Shown: positions 35,371 through 44,931, numbered from the stretch's first letter. The stretch: DNA of 64,000 nucleotides from Halioglobus sp. (GCA_002699145.1 PABK01000058.1:116427-180426); one strand, 5' to 3'. Notes: generated by a model from the letters alone, not told the origin. Made by a program: numbers and translations.

Positions 35371-36636
35371 TCAGATCTCCGGGCCCGGCGCGGCGAAGCG
35401 ATAGGCCGGTTTGGCGAAGGCCAGTTGCACGGTGCCGATCACGCGCTCGCGAAAGCCGCCCTCGCAGTAGGCCAGGTAGTACTCCCACATGCGGATGAAC
35501 TCGTCGCTGAAACCCATCGACCGCACTTCCTGCAGCTGCGCGAGAAAGCGCTCGCGCCAGTGCGCCAGGGTGATGGCGTAGTCCTGGGTGATATCGCGCA
35601 GGTGCACCATCTGCATATCGGTATCGCTGGCCAGGTGCTGCGCGATCACCGCCACCGAGGGCAGGCAGCCGCCCGGGAAAATGTAGCGCTTGATGAAATC
35701 GACACTGTCGCGCGCCTGTTCGTAGCGCTGGTCGGTCATGGTGATGGCCTGGATGACCATCTTGCCGCCGGGCTGCAGCAGGGCGGAGCAGGTACGAAAG
35801 TACTCGCCGTAGAACTCGTGGCCCACCGCCTCGATCATCTCGATGGACACCAGCTTGTCGTAGCGTCCGCGCAACTCGCGGTAGTCCTGGCACAGGACGG
35901 TAACCCGGTCCTGCAGGCCTTCCTGGCGCACCCGCTCGCGGGCGTAATCGAACTGCTCGCGGGAGATCGTGGTGGTGGTGACCCGGCAACCGTAGTACCG
36001 CGCCGCGTGCACGGCCATGCCGCCCCAGCCGGTGCCAATCTCCAGCAGGTGGTCATCCGGTTGTAATTCCAGTTGCCGGCACAACTCGTCGAGTTTTTCC
36101 CGCGAGGCACACTCCAGGCTCTGCGCCGGGTCGGTGAACAGCGCCGAGGAGTACATCATGCTCGGGTCCAGGAACAGCGCGAAGAAGTCGTTGCCCAGGT
36201 CGTAGTGCGCGCCGATGTTGTCGCGCGAACCGGAGCGCGTGTTGCGATTGAAAAAGTGCGCCACGCGCAGGCCGAGCCTGACCCACAGGGACTGGCTCGC
36301 GTCGAAGCGTTCCAGCACGCGCATGTTGGCGCAGAACAGCCGCGTGACCTGGATGATATCCGGGGTCGACCAGTAACCGCGCATGTAGGTTTCGCCGGCG
36401 GCGATGGAGCCACCCATCGCCATCTGGCTGTACACCGCGCGGTCGTGCACATGGACTTCCGCGCGGGGGCCGTGGGCGACGCCAAAGCGATAGCTCTGCG
36501 ACCCCTCGTGCACCGTCAGGCTGCCCGTCTCCAGTTTGCCCAACAGGCGGAACACCGCCTCCCTGGCGATATTCACACCCAGGCGCGCGCCGCCCAGGCG
36601 GGGCAGGCGGACGCTGCCGACACTCATTTCACTCAT
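35371..36636 (-). CDS. cfa: Cyclopropane-fatty-acyl-phospholipid synthase
   Basis: 421 residues. A short N-terminal domain precedes the SAM-binding domain, with SRDNIGAHYDLGNDFFALFLD near 140 and LLEIGTGWGGMAVHAARYYG near 196. The active-site glutamate (VSIEMIEAVGHEF) and IFPGGCLP are conserved. It transfers a methylene from SAM to unsaturated lipids in the membrane and protects against oxidative and singlet-oxygen damage. The start overlaps the DUF1365 stop by 4 nt. Confidence 0.95.
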   Translation of the reverse strand: MSEMSVGSVRLPRLGGARLGVNIAREAVFRLLGKLETGSLTVHEGSQSYRFGVAHGPRAEVHVHDRAVYSQMAMGGSIAAGETYMRGYWSTPDIIQVTRLFCANMRVLERFDASQSLWVRLGLRVAHFFNRNTRSGSRDNIGAHYDLGNDFFALFLDPSMMYSSALFTDPAQSLECASREKLDELCRQLELQPDDHLLEIGTGWGGMAVHAARYYGCRVTTTTISREQFDYARERVRQEGLQDRVTVLCQDYRELRGRYDKLVSIEMIEAVGHEFYGEYFRTCSALLQPGGKMVIQAITMTDQRYEQARDSVDFIKRYIFPGGCLPSVAVIAQHLASDTDMQMVHLRDITQDYAITLAHWRERFLAQLQEVRSMGFSDEFIRMWEYYLAYCEGGFRERVIGTVQLAFAKPAYRFAAPGPEI

Positions 36637-37397
36637 TTACTGGCTCCTATGGCCTGGTTGTCGGGATGCGGATAGAAGGGTATCCGCTTCAGGAACAGTT
36701 GCAGGGCCTGCCAGTAGATGGCCAGGCCCACCTTCGCACTCATCAGGGGAAAACGCAGCAGCAGCCGGTCCATGGCCGCGGGGGTTGCCGCCTCGCCCTT
36801 CAGCGCCAGCGTCGCGTCGAAGACCCGCTCGCCGTCGCGGTAATTCTCCATGTGCAGGGCCAGGGTCTCCGCCGGCGTGTTACTGCGCCAGTGGTAGCGC
36901 ATATCCATGGGGTTGAAGGGGGAGACGTGGAAGGCCTTGTCGAACTGCGTGCGCAGTATCTCGCCGTCGCTCGGGCCGGCCAGGACGTAGCTGTAGCGCT
37001 CGTTCCAGGGCGTGTTGTTGACCTCCGCGACCAGGTACTCCAGGCGCGACTCGTCCTCGTTGAAACAGTAGTAGCAGGCGATGGGGTTCATCACCAGGCC
37101 AAAGCAACGCGGGTTGGCCAGCAGGTAAATCGGCCCGCGGTGCTCGACGCCGCATTCCTCGCGAATACGCCGGCGCACCTCCACCTGCAGCGGCAGGGCC
37201 GGGTCGCCGAGGTAGTCGCTGCGGCGGAACTGACCCGGCGCCAGGCCGTCGGCGGACCACAGCCGGCTGCGCGCAAACAGCCGGGGAATCTCGTCCAGGC
37301 GCAGGTAGGGGATGGCCACGCGGTAACTGAACGCGTGGGGCCGCGGCAGGTGCCTGCGGTGGCGCACCGTTCCCTGGTAAATGCGTGATGCGGTCAA
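36633..37397 (-). CDS. DUF1365 family protein
   Basis: 254 residues with the DUF1365 signature: IYQGTVRHRRHLPRPHAFSY at the start, then NPIACYYCFNEDE and VNNTPWNERYSYV. It is almost always found with a FAD oxidoreductase and a cyclopropane synthase. Its chemistry is not settled, but a role in lipid modification is likely. It overlaps both neighbours by 4 nt. Confidence 0.9.
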   Translation of the reverse strand: MTASRIYQGTVRHRRHLPRPHAFSYRVAIPYLRLDEIPRLFARSRLWSADGLAPGQFRRSDYLGDPALPLQVEVRRRIREECGVEHRGPIYLLANPRCFGLVMNPIACYYCFNEDESRLEYLVAEVNNTPWNERYSYVLAGPSDGEILRTQFDKAFHVSPFNPMDMRYHWRSNTPAETLALHMENYRDGERVFDATLALKGEAATPAAMDRLLLRFPLMSAKVGLAIYWQALQLFLKRIPFYPHPDNQAIGASK

Positions 37398-38653
37398 GCG
37401 GCCACCTCCAGGCGCTCATCGATCGCGTTGGCCACGCGCAGTGCGCTGACCACACCGTCCTCGTGGAAGCCGTTGTGCCAGTAGGCGCCGCAAAACCAGG
37501 TATCGGCCACGCCGTTGATCTCTTCCCAGCGCGCCTGCGCCGCCAGGCCGGGCAGTGAGAACACCGGGTGGTCGTAGCGGAACCGGCCCAGCACCTTGTG
37601 CGGGTTGATCGCCGCGGAGTTGTTCAGCGTCACACAGAAGGTCTCCGGCGCCTCTATTCCCTGCAGGATATTCATATTGTAGGTCACCACGGCGCGGCCG
37701 CCCTGGGTGAGGCTGTAATTCCAGCTCGACCAGGTCTTGCGCCGGCGCGGCAGCAGGCGCACGTCGGTGTGCAGCACCACGTCGTTCTCCTGGTAGGGGA
37801 TGGCCCCCAGCACCTCGCGCTCCGCCACCGAGGGCGTATCGAGCATGGCCAGCGCCTGGTCGGAATGGGTGGCGATCACCACCTGGTCGAAACGCGCCTG
37901 TTCACCGCGGGGCAGCACCAGTTCCACGCCGCCCTGGGGCAGACGCACGACCTTTTCTACGGGGCAGTCGACACGGATGCGCCCGGCAAAGCGCGCGCAC
38001 AGGGGGCCCAGGTACTCGCGCGATCCGCCCTCGATCGTGCGCCACTGGGGACGGTTCGTGACCGACAGCAGGCCATGGTTGCGGAAAAAGCGCAGGAAGA
38101 AGCTCACCGGGAACTCCAGGATGGTGGCGCAGTCCGCGGACCAGATCGCCGAGCCCATGGCGGCCAGGTAGTGGCTGCTGAAGCGCGCCCCGTAACCATT
38201 GCGCGCCAGGTAGTCCCCCAGCGTTTCCTCCACCCCCAGGCGCCCCGCCTCCAGATCGGCGACGGCCTCGCGGTTGAAGCGCAGGATGTCGCGCACCATG
38301 CCGAGAAAGCCGGGCGACAACAGGTTGCGGCGCTGCGCGAACAGGGTGTCCAGGCTGGAGCCGGCATACTCCAGCCCGCTGGCCGGGTCGCTGACGCTGA
38401 ATCCCATGGAGGTGGCACGGCTGGCCACGCCCAGTTCCTCCAGCAGGGCGATGAAATTCGGGTAAGTCCAGTCGTTGAACACGATAAAGCCCGTGTCCAC
38501 GGCGTAGCGGCGCGTGCCCAGTTGCACATCGACCGTCGCCGTGTGCCCGCCCACGCGCGGCCCCGCTTCGAACACTGAGACCTCGTGCCGCGCGCTCAGG
38601 TAGTGCGCACAGGCCAGCCCTGAAATGCCGCTGCCAATTACCGCGATTCTCAC
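37394..38653 (-). CDS. FAD/NAD(P)-binding oxidoreductase of the cfa operon
   Basis: 419 residues, amine-oxidase fold. The N-terminal dinucleotide motif is IAVIGSGISGLACAHYL, followed by EAGPRVGGHTATVDV. The C-terminal CGAYWHNGFHEDGV closes the FAD site. It is the usual partner of DUF1365 and Cfa in stress-lipid clusters. A GTG at 38653 is chosen, with GGGAG upstream and a start directly before the Rossmann motif. A TGATCC-type promoter lies 60-90 nt upstream. Confidence 0.9.
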   Translation of the reverse strand: MRIAVIGSGISGLACAHYLSARHEVSVFEAGPRVGGHTATVDVQLGTRRYAVDTGFIVFNDWTYPNFIALLEELGVASRATSMGFSVSDPASGLEYAGSSLDTLFAQRRNLLSPGFLGMVRDILRFNREAVADLEAGRLGVEETLGDYLARNGYGARFSSHYLAAMGSAIWSADCATILEFPVSFFLRFFRNHGLLSVTNRPQWRTIEGGSREYLGPLCARFAGRIRVDCPVEKVVRLPQGGVELVLPRGEQARFDQVVIATHSDQALAMLDTPSVAEREVLGAIPYQENDVVLHTDVRLLPRRRKTWSSWNYSLTQGGRAVVTYNMNILQGIEAPETFCVTLNNSAAINPHKVLGRFRYDHPVFSLPGLAAQARWEEINGVADTWFCGAYWHNGFHEDGVVSALRVANAIDERLEVAA

Positions 38654-38715
38654 TATGTCACTCTCCCGCTGATCCACCGCGCGCCGGATATCGGCCCGGC
38701 AGGTGTTCTGCCCGG

Positions 38716-38743
38716 TTTACGCCGGCGCGTGGCGCATGGATCA
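38716..38743 (-). promoter_or_regulatory. RpoE/ChrR-type promoter of the FAD-DUF1365-cfa operon
   Basis: On the minus strand TGATCC (38738-38743), a 16-bp spacer and CGTAAA (38716-38721) match the promoter pattern of ChrR-controlled ECF sigma factors. The predicted start leaves a leader of about 55 nt. Confidence 0.7.
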
Positions 38744-38780
38744 CCCGGCGCGCCAATGCCCTGTCCGAGGTGCATTGTTG

Positions 38781-38807
38781 TGATCCAAACGCCCGTGGCG
38801 GCGTATA
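38781..38807 (+). promoter_or_regulatory. Autoregulatory promoter of rpoE-chrR
   Basis: TGATCC (38781-38786), a 15-bp spacer and CGTATA (38802-38807) mirror the promoter on the other strand. The start would be 20 nt before the sigma gene, so the sigma factor probably activates itself and the divergent operon. Confidence 0.7.
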
Positions 38808-38834
38808 CTGGAAAAACCGACCACGGATACGGAC

Positions 38835-39446
38835 ATGCTGGCAGTGAGCGAAACGACGGGCGATGAGCCCACAGGGGGCGCCAGAAGCGCCGACGGTACG
38901 CGTATCGACGAGTGGAGCGAATGCCTGCGCCTGATTGCCGAAAACCAGGATCGTGCGGCTTTTACCAGGCTTTTCAGGCACTTCGCGCCGTTGATGAAGG
39001 CCTTCGCCCTGTCCGGGTCAACCCTGTCGGCCAACCACGCGGACGAGCTGGTGCAGGAAGTCATGCTCAAAGTATGGCAGAAAGCCGGGGCCTTCAATCC
39101 GAAAAAGGCCGCGGCCAGCACCTGGATCTATACCATCGCCCGCAACTGCCGCACCGACCTGTACCGGCGCCTGCAGAAGTTCGACACACCCCTGGCGGCG
39201 GAGGACGTGACCGGCGACCTGGAAAGCGAGGAGGCGTTCATGGCGCTGCACCAGCGGCGCAGCGGCGAGCGCATCCGCCAGTTGATGGGTGAGTTGCCCA
39301 ACGACCAGGCGCAGATCCTGGCCAAGGTCTACATGGAGGGAAAATCCCACTCGGAGGTGGCCGGGGAGCTGGATATCCCCCTGGGAACCGTCAAGTCGCG
39401 TGTGCGGCTGGCGTTACAGAAACTTCAGATTCAGATTGATCGATAG
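38835..39446 (+). CDS. rpoE: ECF sigma factor, ChrR-associated RpoE type
   Basis: 203 residues with region 2 (TRLFRHFAPLMKAFALS, then ANHADELVQEVMLKVWQKAG and ASTWIYTIARNCRTDLYRR) and region 4 (KVYMEGKSHSEVAGELDIPL, then KSRVRLALQKL). With the ChrR gene 4 nt after it, it forms the singlet-oxygen and organic-peroxide response system known from Rhodobacter. It should recognise the TGATCC promoters on both sides. Confidence 0.93.
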   Translation: MLAVSETTGDEPTGGARSADGTRIDEWSECLRLIAENQDRAAFTRLFRHFAPLMKAFALSGSTLSANHADELVQEVMLKVWQKAGAFNPKKAAASTWIYTIARNCRTDLYRRLQKFDTPLAAEDVTGDLESEEAFMALHQRRSGERIRQLMGELPNDQAQILAKVYMEGKSHSEVAGELDIPLGTVKSRVRLALQKLQIQIDR

Positions 39447-39450
39447 CATT

Positions 39451-40104
39451 ATGAGTAAATTTCACCCGGATCTCGACCTGCTTACCGAATACAGCGCGGG
39501 CACCCTGCCCCTGGCGCAGGCCGCCTGTGTTTCCATTCACGTCAACCAGTGCGACCACTGCCGGCGCGTGCTCGGGCAGCTCAACGAACTGGGCGCGAGC
39601 CTGATGGAGTCGCTGCAGCCGGAGCCGGTGGGCGACGAGCAGCTCAACGCCGTGCTCGCCCGCCTGGACGAAGAGACGCCCCTGCAGTATGAGCGCAGGG
39701 CGCAGGACGGCGACAACACACCCGCCATCCTGCAGCGCCTGATGCGCGGCGATTTCAGCGACCTGAGCTGGAAGAACATCGGTGCCGCGCTGCGCATAAG
39801 CTACCTGAAGACAGGCGACCCGCAGCACGAATTCGCGCTGTACCACATCCGCGCCGGCGGCCGTATTCCCGAGCACACGCACCGCGGCGGCGAGATGACG
39901 CTGATCCTGCAGGGTGGGTTTTCCGACTCGCAGGGCAGCTACCACGCCGGTGATTTCATCTACCGCAGGCCCGGCGACGTGCATGCGCCCACCGCGCTGC
40001 AGTCGGAGGACTGCATCTGCCTGGCCGTCCTGGACGCGCCGCTGAAGTTCACCGACTGGCGCTTCCGCTGGATGAACCCCTTCCTGCGCCTGCGCGCCGG
40101 TTGA
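39451..40104 (+). CDS. chrR: ChrR-family zinc anti-sigma factor
   Basis: 217 residues. The N-terminal zinc anti-sigma domain carries H5 and H30-x3-C34-x2-C37, the ligands of ChrR. The C-terminal cupin domain has EHTHRGGEMTLILQGGF from about residue 141 and a later H in PGDVHAP. ChrR holds the sigma factor inactive until singlet oxygen or peroxides trigger release. ATG at 39451 directly follows the sigma gene. Confidence 0.95.
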   Translation: MSKFHPDLDLLTEYSAGTLPLAQAACVSIHVNQCDHCRRVLGQLNELGASLMESLQPEPVGDEQLNAVLARLDEETPLQYERRAQDGDNTPAILQRLMRGDFSDLSWKNIGAALRISYLKTGDPQHEFALYHIRAGGRIPEHTHRGGEMTLILQGGFSDSQGSYHAGDFIYRRPGDVHAPTALQSEDCICLAVLDAPLKFTDWRFRWMNPFLRLRAG

Positions 40105-40119
40105 GCCCCGCGGCGGGCC

Positions 40120-40896
40120 TCAGAGCCCGCTGACCATCCCGCCGTCCACCTTGATCATCGCGCCGTTGGTGTAACTGGATGCGTCCGAGGCCAGGTACAG
40201 GGCGGTGCCGATGATTTCCCCCGGCTGCCCGGCGCGACCCAGCGGCACCATGCCGGCCAGCGCCTCCTTCACCTCGTCACCCCAGGCATCGGCGATATCC
40301 GTGAGGAACGGTCCGGGCAGGATACAGTTGCAGCGCACCTTCGGCCCCAGCGCGCGCGCCAGCGACTCGGTGAGGTTGTTCAGACCCGCCTTCGCCGCCG
40401 CGTAGGGCGCCTCCGTGGGGCTGGGCGCCAGCGAGGCGATGGTGCTGATATTGATGATGGAACCGCCCTCGCCGGCGGCCATGCGCTCGCCGACCAGCGC
40501 CGCCAGGCGAAACGGTCCCGCCAGGTTGACGCCGATCACCTTGTCGAACAGCTCGCGCGACACCGTCGACAAGGACTCGTACAGCGGCGACACCCCGGCG
40601 TTGTTGACCAGCACGTCGACGCGGCCAAAGTGCGCGTAAGTGGCCTCGACCAGCGCGTCGCAGGCCTCCCAGTCGGCCACGTGACAGGCCACGGGCAGGC
40701 ACTGGCGCCCGCTGTCCGCCGCGATATTCGCCGCCGCCCTGTCGCAGGCGTCCTGCTTGCGCGAACTGATCACCAGGTCGGCGCCGGCCTGGGCGAAGGC
40801 GCGGCACATCTGCAGGCCCAGGCCGCGGCTGCCGCCGGTCACCAGGATGACCTTGCCGCTGAGGTCGAATCGTGCCGCCACTTTATCTGTCTGCAT
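40120..40896 (-). CDS. Short-chain dehydrogenase/reductase
   Basis: 258 residues with TGGSRGLGLQM (NAD(P) loop, about 15-25), NNAG near 95, the serine of NISTIAS and Y-A-A-A-K near 164. The protein is a classical SDR, with a C-terminal family end ASSYTNGAMIKVDGGMVSGL. The substrate is unknown. ATG at 40896 is used; upstream residues lack homology and overlap the sulfotransferase promoter. Confidence 0.9.
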   Translation of the reverse strand: MQTDKVAARFDLSGKVILVTGGSRGLGLQMCRAFAQAGADLVISSRKQDACDRAAANIAADSGRQCLPVACHVADWEACDALVEATYAHFGRVDVLVNNAGVSPLYESLSTVSRELFDKVIGVNLAGPFRLAALVGERMAAGEGGSIINISTIASLAPSPTEAPYAAAKAGLNNLTESLARALGPKVRCNCILPGPFLTDIADAWGDEVKEALAGMVPLGRAGQPGEIIGTALYLASDASSYTNGAMIKVDGGMVSGL

Positions 40897-41027
40897 GGGT
40901 GCGCTCCGCCGGGAATCGGGCGCACAGCATAATACGCGTGCGCCGCGAGTGTCAGCCCCGGCGCGCTGGACTTGCCGCGGCGCGCTCATATAAGCTGCCC
41001 CACATCCCGCATCCACCCGGACCGTCC

Positions 41028-41780
41028 ATGAGCGTACAGTTTGTCATCGTCGGCGCGCCGCGCACCGGCAGCACCCTGCTGGTAAAAACCCTGAACACCC
41101 TGGACGACGTGCGCTGCCACGGCGAACTGCTGGGCGTCAACGGTGTGCGCGGCTACGAGGACGGCTTCGACCCGGCAAACGCCAGCCAGGCACAGCGCGA
41201 CGCGCGCATGACCAGGCTGTTCGAGCAGCGCCGTGCCGACCCCCTGGGCTTTATCCAGCAGGCGCTGAGCTCGGACTGCGCGGCCACCGGTTTCAAGGCC
41301 CTGTACGCAGCGTTGCAACACCCGGACTGGCAGGCGGTGGTGGATGACCTGCTGTCGCGCTCCACCCGCTTCGTGCACCTGCTGCGCAACAACGAGCTGC
41401 GCCGCTACGTCTCCGAACAGATCCTGCTCGCCGGCGGCCCCATCCACTCGGGCGCGGGCGGGCGCAGCGAACAGTCGGTGAGCGTGCACATCGACATCGA
41501 CGCCTTCGCCAGCGCCCGCGAGGCCATGCGCAACGAGGCGCAGCAGGTGCGCGAGCGGCTGGCCGGCTGCCCGCTGCTGGAGCTGGACTACGAAGCGCTG
41601 TCACGGGACACCGCGGGCACGGTGGCCGGGGTCTGCCGCTTTCTCGGCGTGCAGGTCGAACCCCGCGCCATCGTGCCGGCCCTGCGCAAGGTCGGCGCCG
41701 CGGACCTGCGCGCCGTGGTGAGCAACTACGATGAGTTACTGGCCAGCGAGGTGACGCGCGAACTGCTACTGGCGGACTGA
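41028..41780 (+). CDS. Sulfotransferase-family protein (short)
   Basis: 250 residues. The 5'-phosphosulfate loop IVGAPRTGSTLL lies at about 6-17 and the 3'-phosphate motif is VHLLRNNELRRYVSEQ near 121. PAPS-dependent sulfotransferases move sulfate to alcohols, amines or glycans. The ATG at 41028 begins directly before the first strand. The gene is divergent from the SDR and convergent with the next SDR. Confidence 0.85.
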   Translation: MSVQFVIVGAPRTGSTLLVKTLNTLDDVRCHGELLGVNGVRGYEDGFDPANASQAQRDARMTRLFEQRRADPLGFIQQALSSDCAATGFKALYAALQHPDWQAVVDDLLSRSTRFVHLLRNNELRRYVSEQILLAGGPIHSGAGGRSEQSVSVHIDIDAFASAREAMRNEAQQVRERLAGCPLLELDYEALSRDTAGTVAGVCRFLGVQVEPRAIVPALRKVGAADLRAVVSNYDELLASEVTRELLLAD

Positions 41781-41787
41781 GCCCGGT

Positions 41788-42567
41788 TCAGGCGTTGCGG
41801 ATGGTGACGCCGCCGTCCACCACCAGGGTCGCGCCGGTGATGTAACTCGCCGCGGGCAGCACCAGGGACAGGGTGGCGTGGGCCACCTCCTCGGGCTCGC
41901 CGTAGCGACGCAGCACGGTGCGCCGCCTGGCGAAAGTCTCCTTGTCGTCCTCGGGAATACCCGCGGTGATGCCGGTGCGGATGGGCCCGGGGCAGACGCA
42001 GTTCACCGTGATGCCCTCCTTGCCCAGGTCCACCGCCATGGCGCGGGTCAGGCCGATGCTGGCGTGCTTGGCCACGCTGTAGGTGCTGTTGTAGCGAGTC
42101 GCGCCGAGGGCCTCGGTGGAGGCGATATTGACGATGCGCGGGTGGGCGGCGCGGCGCAGGCTGGGCAGCGCCGCGCGAATCGCCCAGGCCTGGGCCGCGG
42201 TCATCACCGCCAGGGACAGGTCCCAGGACTCCTCGAAGTTGTCCGCGTCGATACTGGTCGGCAGCACCAGCCCGGCGTTATTGACCAGGATATCGATACG
42301 GCCAAAGTGCGCGGCCACCGTCTCCACGGCCTGCGTAACCGCCGCGCGCGAGGACAGGTCTACCGTCAGCGGCAACACGTCGCCGCCGGCCTCGCGGATC
42401 TCCGCGGTCACCGCGTCCAGTCCCTCGGCGTTGAGGTCCAGGATCGCCACGCTGGCGCCCTCGTCGGCGAACAGGTGCGCGGTGGCGCGCCCCATGCCGC
42501 TGGCCGCGCCGGTCACGATGGCCACGCTGCCGGCAATCGACCGGCTCAACTGACTCAGTCTCGCCAT
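41788..42567 (-). CDS. Short-chain dehydrogenase/reductase
   Basis: 259 residues with TGAASGMGRATA near 19, NNAG near 95, N-I-A-S with the catalytic serine, Y-S-V-A-K near 160 and SYITGATLVVDGGVTIRNA at the end. It is a classical SDR of unknown substrate. ATG at 42567 begins MARLSQLSRSIAGS. It ends 8 nt from the sulfotransferase. Confidence 0.9.
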   Translation of the reverse strand: MARLSQLSRSIAGSVAIVTGAASGMGRATAHLFADEGASVAILDLNAEGLDAVTAEIREAGGDVLPLTVDLSSRAAVTQAVETVAAHFGRIDILVNNAGLVLPTSIDADNFEESWDLSLAVMTAAQAWAIRAALPSLRRAAHPRIVNIASTEALGATRYNSTYSVAKHASIGLTRAMAVDLGKEGITVNCVCPGPIRTGITAGIPEDDKETFARRRTVLRRYGEPEEVAHATLSLVLPAASYITGATLVVDGGVTIRNA

Positions 42568-42596
42568 TGCTGCTGTCTCCCTGGTGGTTCGCGCCG

Positions 42597-43622
42597 CTAG
42601 AGCAGGTCGGTCATCAGTACGCCGATGCCGATCCGGTTGGTCTTCACGTCGTAGTCGATCATGCTCTCGCCGTAGCCGTAGAACCACTGCACGTAGCCCT
42701 TGAAGCGGCTGTTCAGGGGAAACGACCAGTCGACCTGGATCGCGCCCTTGTTGTCACTCTGCAGGTTGTTGCGCAGCAGCGAGGACACGGTCATCTCGTC
42801 CACCTTGTAGGCCAGTAACACATCGCCGTAGCCGTAGTAGTCTTCCGTGTCCGGGTTGTCGTCGTCGTCCTTGTCCTCGGGGATGCGCCACCACACGCGT
42901 GGCATAATGGCGAAATTGCCCTGCTCCAGCGTGGCCGAGCCGATCACCCGGTTCCAGCTGCGCGACAACAGGTCGCCGCGGCCGTTGGACTGGTGGGTCA
43001 GGCTCAGCCCCATGCGCGACAGGTTCATGCCGAGAAATTCCCGGTTGTAGTCGTAGGTCAGCATGACCTCGGGCTGGTAGTTGGTTTCGCGGAAAGGCGA
43101 GGACTCGTCATCGTTGTACACCTGCCACCAGTTCTCCTGGGTATAGGCGGCCCAGAGATCGAAGTTCTCCGAGATGTCCCACAGCCTGGCCTTGAAACTG
43201 ATCTGGAACTTGGCCTCCACGTCGTCCATGTTGACGCCCGGGAAGGCGTCCTCAAAGGGCTCCTTGTTGATCTTGCCGTTGTAGGTGACCGGCAGGATGT
43301 AGTTTGGCCGGTAGGCGGCCAGGGCGAAGGGGTTTTCCAGCGCTCCCTCCTCCACGTCGCGGCGCTCCTCGACCGCGGACTGCCCTGCCTCTGCCGCGGC
43401 CACTGTCTCCGCCGCGGGCTCCAGCACCTCCACCTGGATGACCGGCTCGCGCGGCGCCTGGCGCCCGGCCGCCTCGTCGTAACAGGCCAGGCGCTGCAGC
43501 GGGTCCTCCACGGCGGTACAGTCCTGCACGGTGGCGGCGCCGGCCGGCAACGACAGCAACAGGCACAGGCCGGCGAGCCGGCGGCTGCCGCGGGCGCACG
43601 GGCGGGTACTCAGGTCTGGCAT
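42597..43622 (-). CDS. pldA: Outer-membrane phospholipase A
   Basis: 341 residues. A signal peptide (about 1-29) and a linker precede the 12-strand barrel. The catalytic residues are visible in order: H210 and S212 in THQSNGRGD, and N224 in RSWNR, with the calcium loop around them. It hydrolyses phospholipids in the outer leaflet when the envelope is disturbed. The barrel ends with a hydrophobic IGIGVLMTDLL instead of the usual aromatic end. Confidence 0.93.
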   Translation of the reverse strand: MPDLSTRPCARGSRRLAGLCLLLSLPAGAATVQDCTAVEDPLQRLACYDEAAGRQAPREPVIQVEVLEPAAETVAAAEAGQSAVEERRDVEEGALENPFALAAYRPNYILPVTYNGKINKEPFEDAFPGVNMDDVEAKFQISFKARLWDISENFDLWAAYTQENWWQVYNDDESSPFRETNYQPEVMLTYDYNREFLGMNLSRMGLSLTHQSNGRGDLLSRSWNRVIGSATLEQGNFAIMPRVWWRIPEDKDDDDNPDTEDYYGYGDVLLAYKVDEMTVSSLLRNNLQSDNKGAIQVDWSFPLNSRFKGYVQWFYGYGESMIDYDVKTNRIGIGVLMTDLL

Positions 43623-43773
43623 GGCGGATTCCTCGATGGCCAGGGGCGATGGACAGGATCAGCGCAATATAGCGAATTCGGCCGCGCACGGCGAGTACGG
43701 GCAGGCAGTGCAATGGCACCGCGGCTGGCTTATGCTGGTCCCCCCTGCAGCCTGCAAAGCCAAGGATACGACC

Positions 43774-44931
43774 ATGCCGAATCCCGTCGGCCCGCTGATC
43801 CCGGCGGACGAGCACTTCACCCACCAGGTCGCGGAAACCTTCGCCTCGGTGGGCACCAGCGACCCGTCCTGGACCGAAAAGGTCTGCGCCATGGCGATGG
43901 CCAACGACGGCAGCCTGCAGATTGGCTTCGGCCTGGGCAAATACACCAACCGCAATGTCATGGACGGCTACGCCGCCCTGTCGCGCGGGGTGGAACAGCT
44001 GACCGTACGCGCCAGCCGGCGCCTGGCGCCGCAGCCGGATGTCACCGTGATCGGCCCGATTCACTACGAGATTGTCGAACCGCTGCAGGCGGTGCGCTTC
44101 CGCCTGGAGGCCAACGACGCCCAGCCCCTGGCCTTCGACTGGCTGTTCGAGGGTGTGGTGCCGCCGTTCACCGAGGAGCGCACCCACCTGATGCGCGACT
44201 ACCGCCTGATGTCCGAGCTGGTGCGCTACCACCAGGTGGGCACCGCCTCGGGCTGGATCGAGCTGGACGGCCAGCGCATCGAGATGACGCCGGACACCTG
44301 GACCTCCACCCGCGACCACTCCTGGGGCGTGCGCTACGACGTCGGCCTGCCGCCGACGGACGTGGAGCCCAACGAGGGCATCCCCGCCGGCGCCGGTTTC
44401 ATGATGATCTGGTGCCCGCTGCTGATGACGCGCCGCGACGGCAGCCGCTACGCCATGCACCTGCACTTCACCTGGTTCAACATGCCCGGTTTCGAGCAGA
44501 AAATGGTCACCTCGCGCATCGAGTACGACAACGGTGCCGAGGAGGCGATCACCGATATCGTACCGCGCCTGCGCTTCGATGCGGACAATCGGCGCCTGCT
44601 GGGCGGTAAGCTGGACTGCACGCTGGCCGACGGCAGCACGCGCTCGCTGGGCGTGGAGGTGCTGGCGCCGACCGGCATCCAGCTCGGCGCCGGGCTGTAT
44701 TTCGGCCTGGACGGGCGCCACCACGGCCAGTGGCGCGGCGACCTGCACGTGGAGGGCGAGCGCATCGCCGACTGCAGCACGCCGCAACAGGCGCGCCGGC
44801 TGCACCAGATCCGCGACACGGTGGTGCGCGTCAGCGACCCGGTGGCGCAGGCCGAGGGCGTCGGCAACTGCCAGCCGATCGCCTACGGGCCCTGGCCGCA
44901 GCTGGGCCTGGCGGACGACCCGTGGATGTAG
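43774..44931 (+). CDS. Hypothetical protein with RDHSWG motif (AttH/CrtC-like superfamily)
   Basis: 385 residues, no signal peptide, mostly predicted strand. The clearest motif is STRDHSWGVRYDVG near residues 189-202, the R-D-H-S-W-G sequence seen in AttH and hydroxyneurosporene-hydratase-like double-calycin proteins. An enzymatic role on a lipid is possible. The ATG at 43774 has AAGGA upstream. It is divergent from pldA and convergent with the F420-type gene, which begins 2 nt after it on the other strand. Confidence 0.65.
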   Translation: MPNPVGPLIPADEHFTHQVAETFASVGTSDPSWTEKVCAMAMANDGSLQIGFGLGKYTNRNVMDGYAALSRGVEQLTVRASRRLAPQPDVTVIGPIHYEIVEPLQAVRFRLEANDAQPLAFDWLFEGVVPPFTEERTHLMRDYRLMSELVRYHQVGTASGWIELDGQRIEMTPDTWTSTRDHSWGVRYDVGLPPTDVEPNEGIPAGAGFMMIWCPLLMTRRDGSRYAMHLHFTWFNMPGFEQKMVTSRIEYDNGAEEAITDIVPRLRFDADNRRLLGGKLDCTLADGSTRSLGVEVLAPTGIQLGAGLYFGLDGRHHGQWRGDLHVEGERIADCSTPQQARRLHQIRDTVVRVSDPVAQAEGVGNCQPIAYGPWPQLGLADDPWM

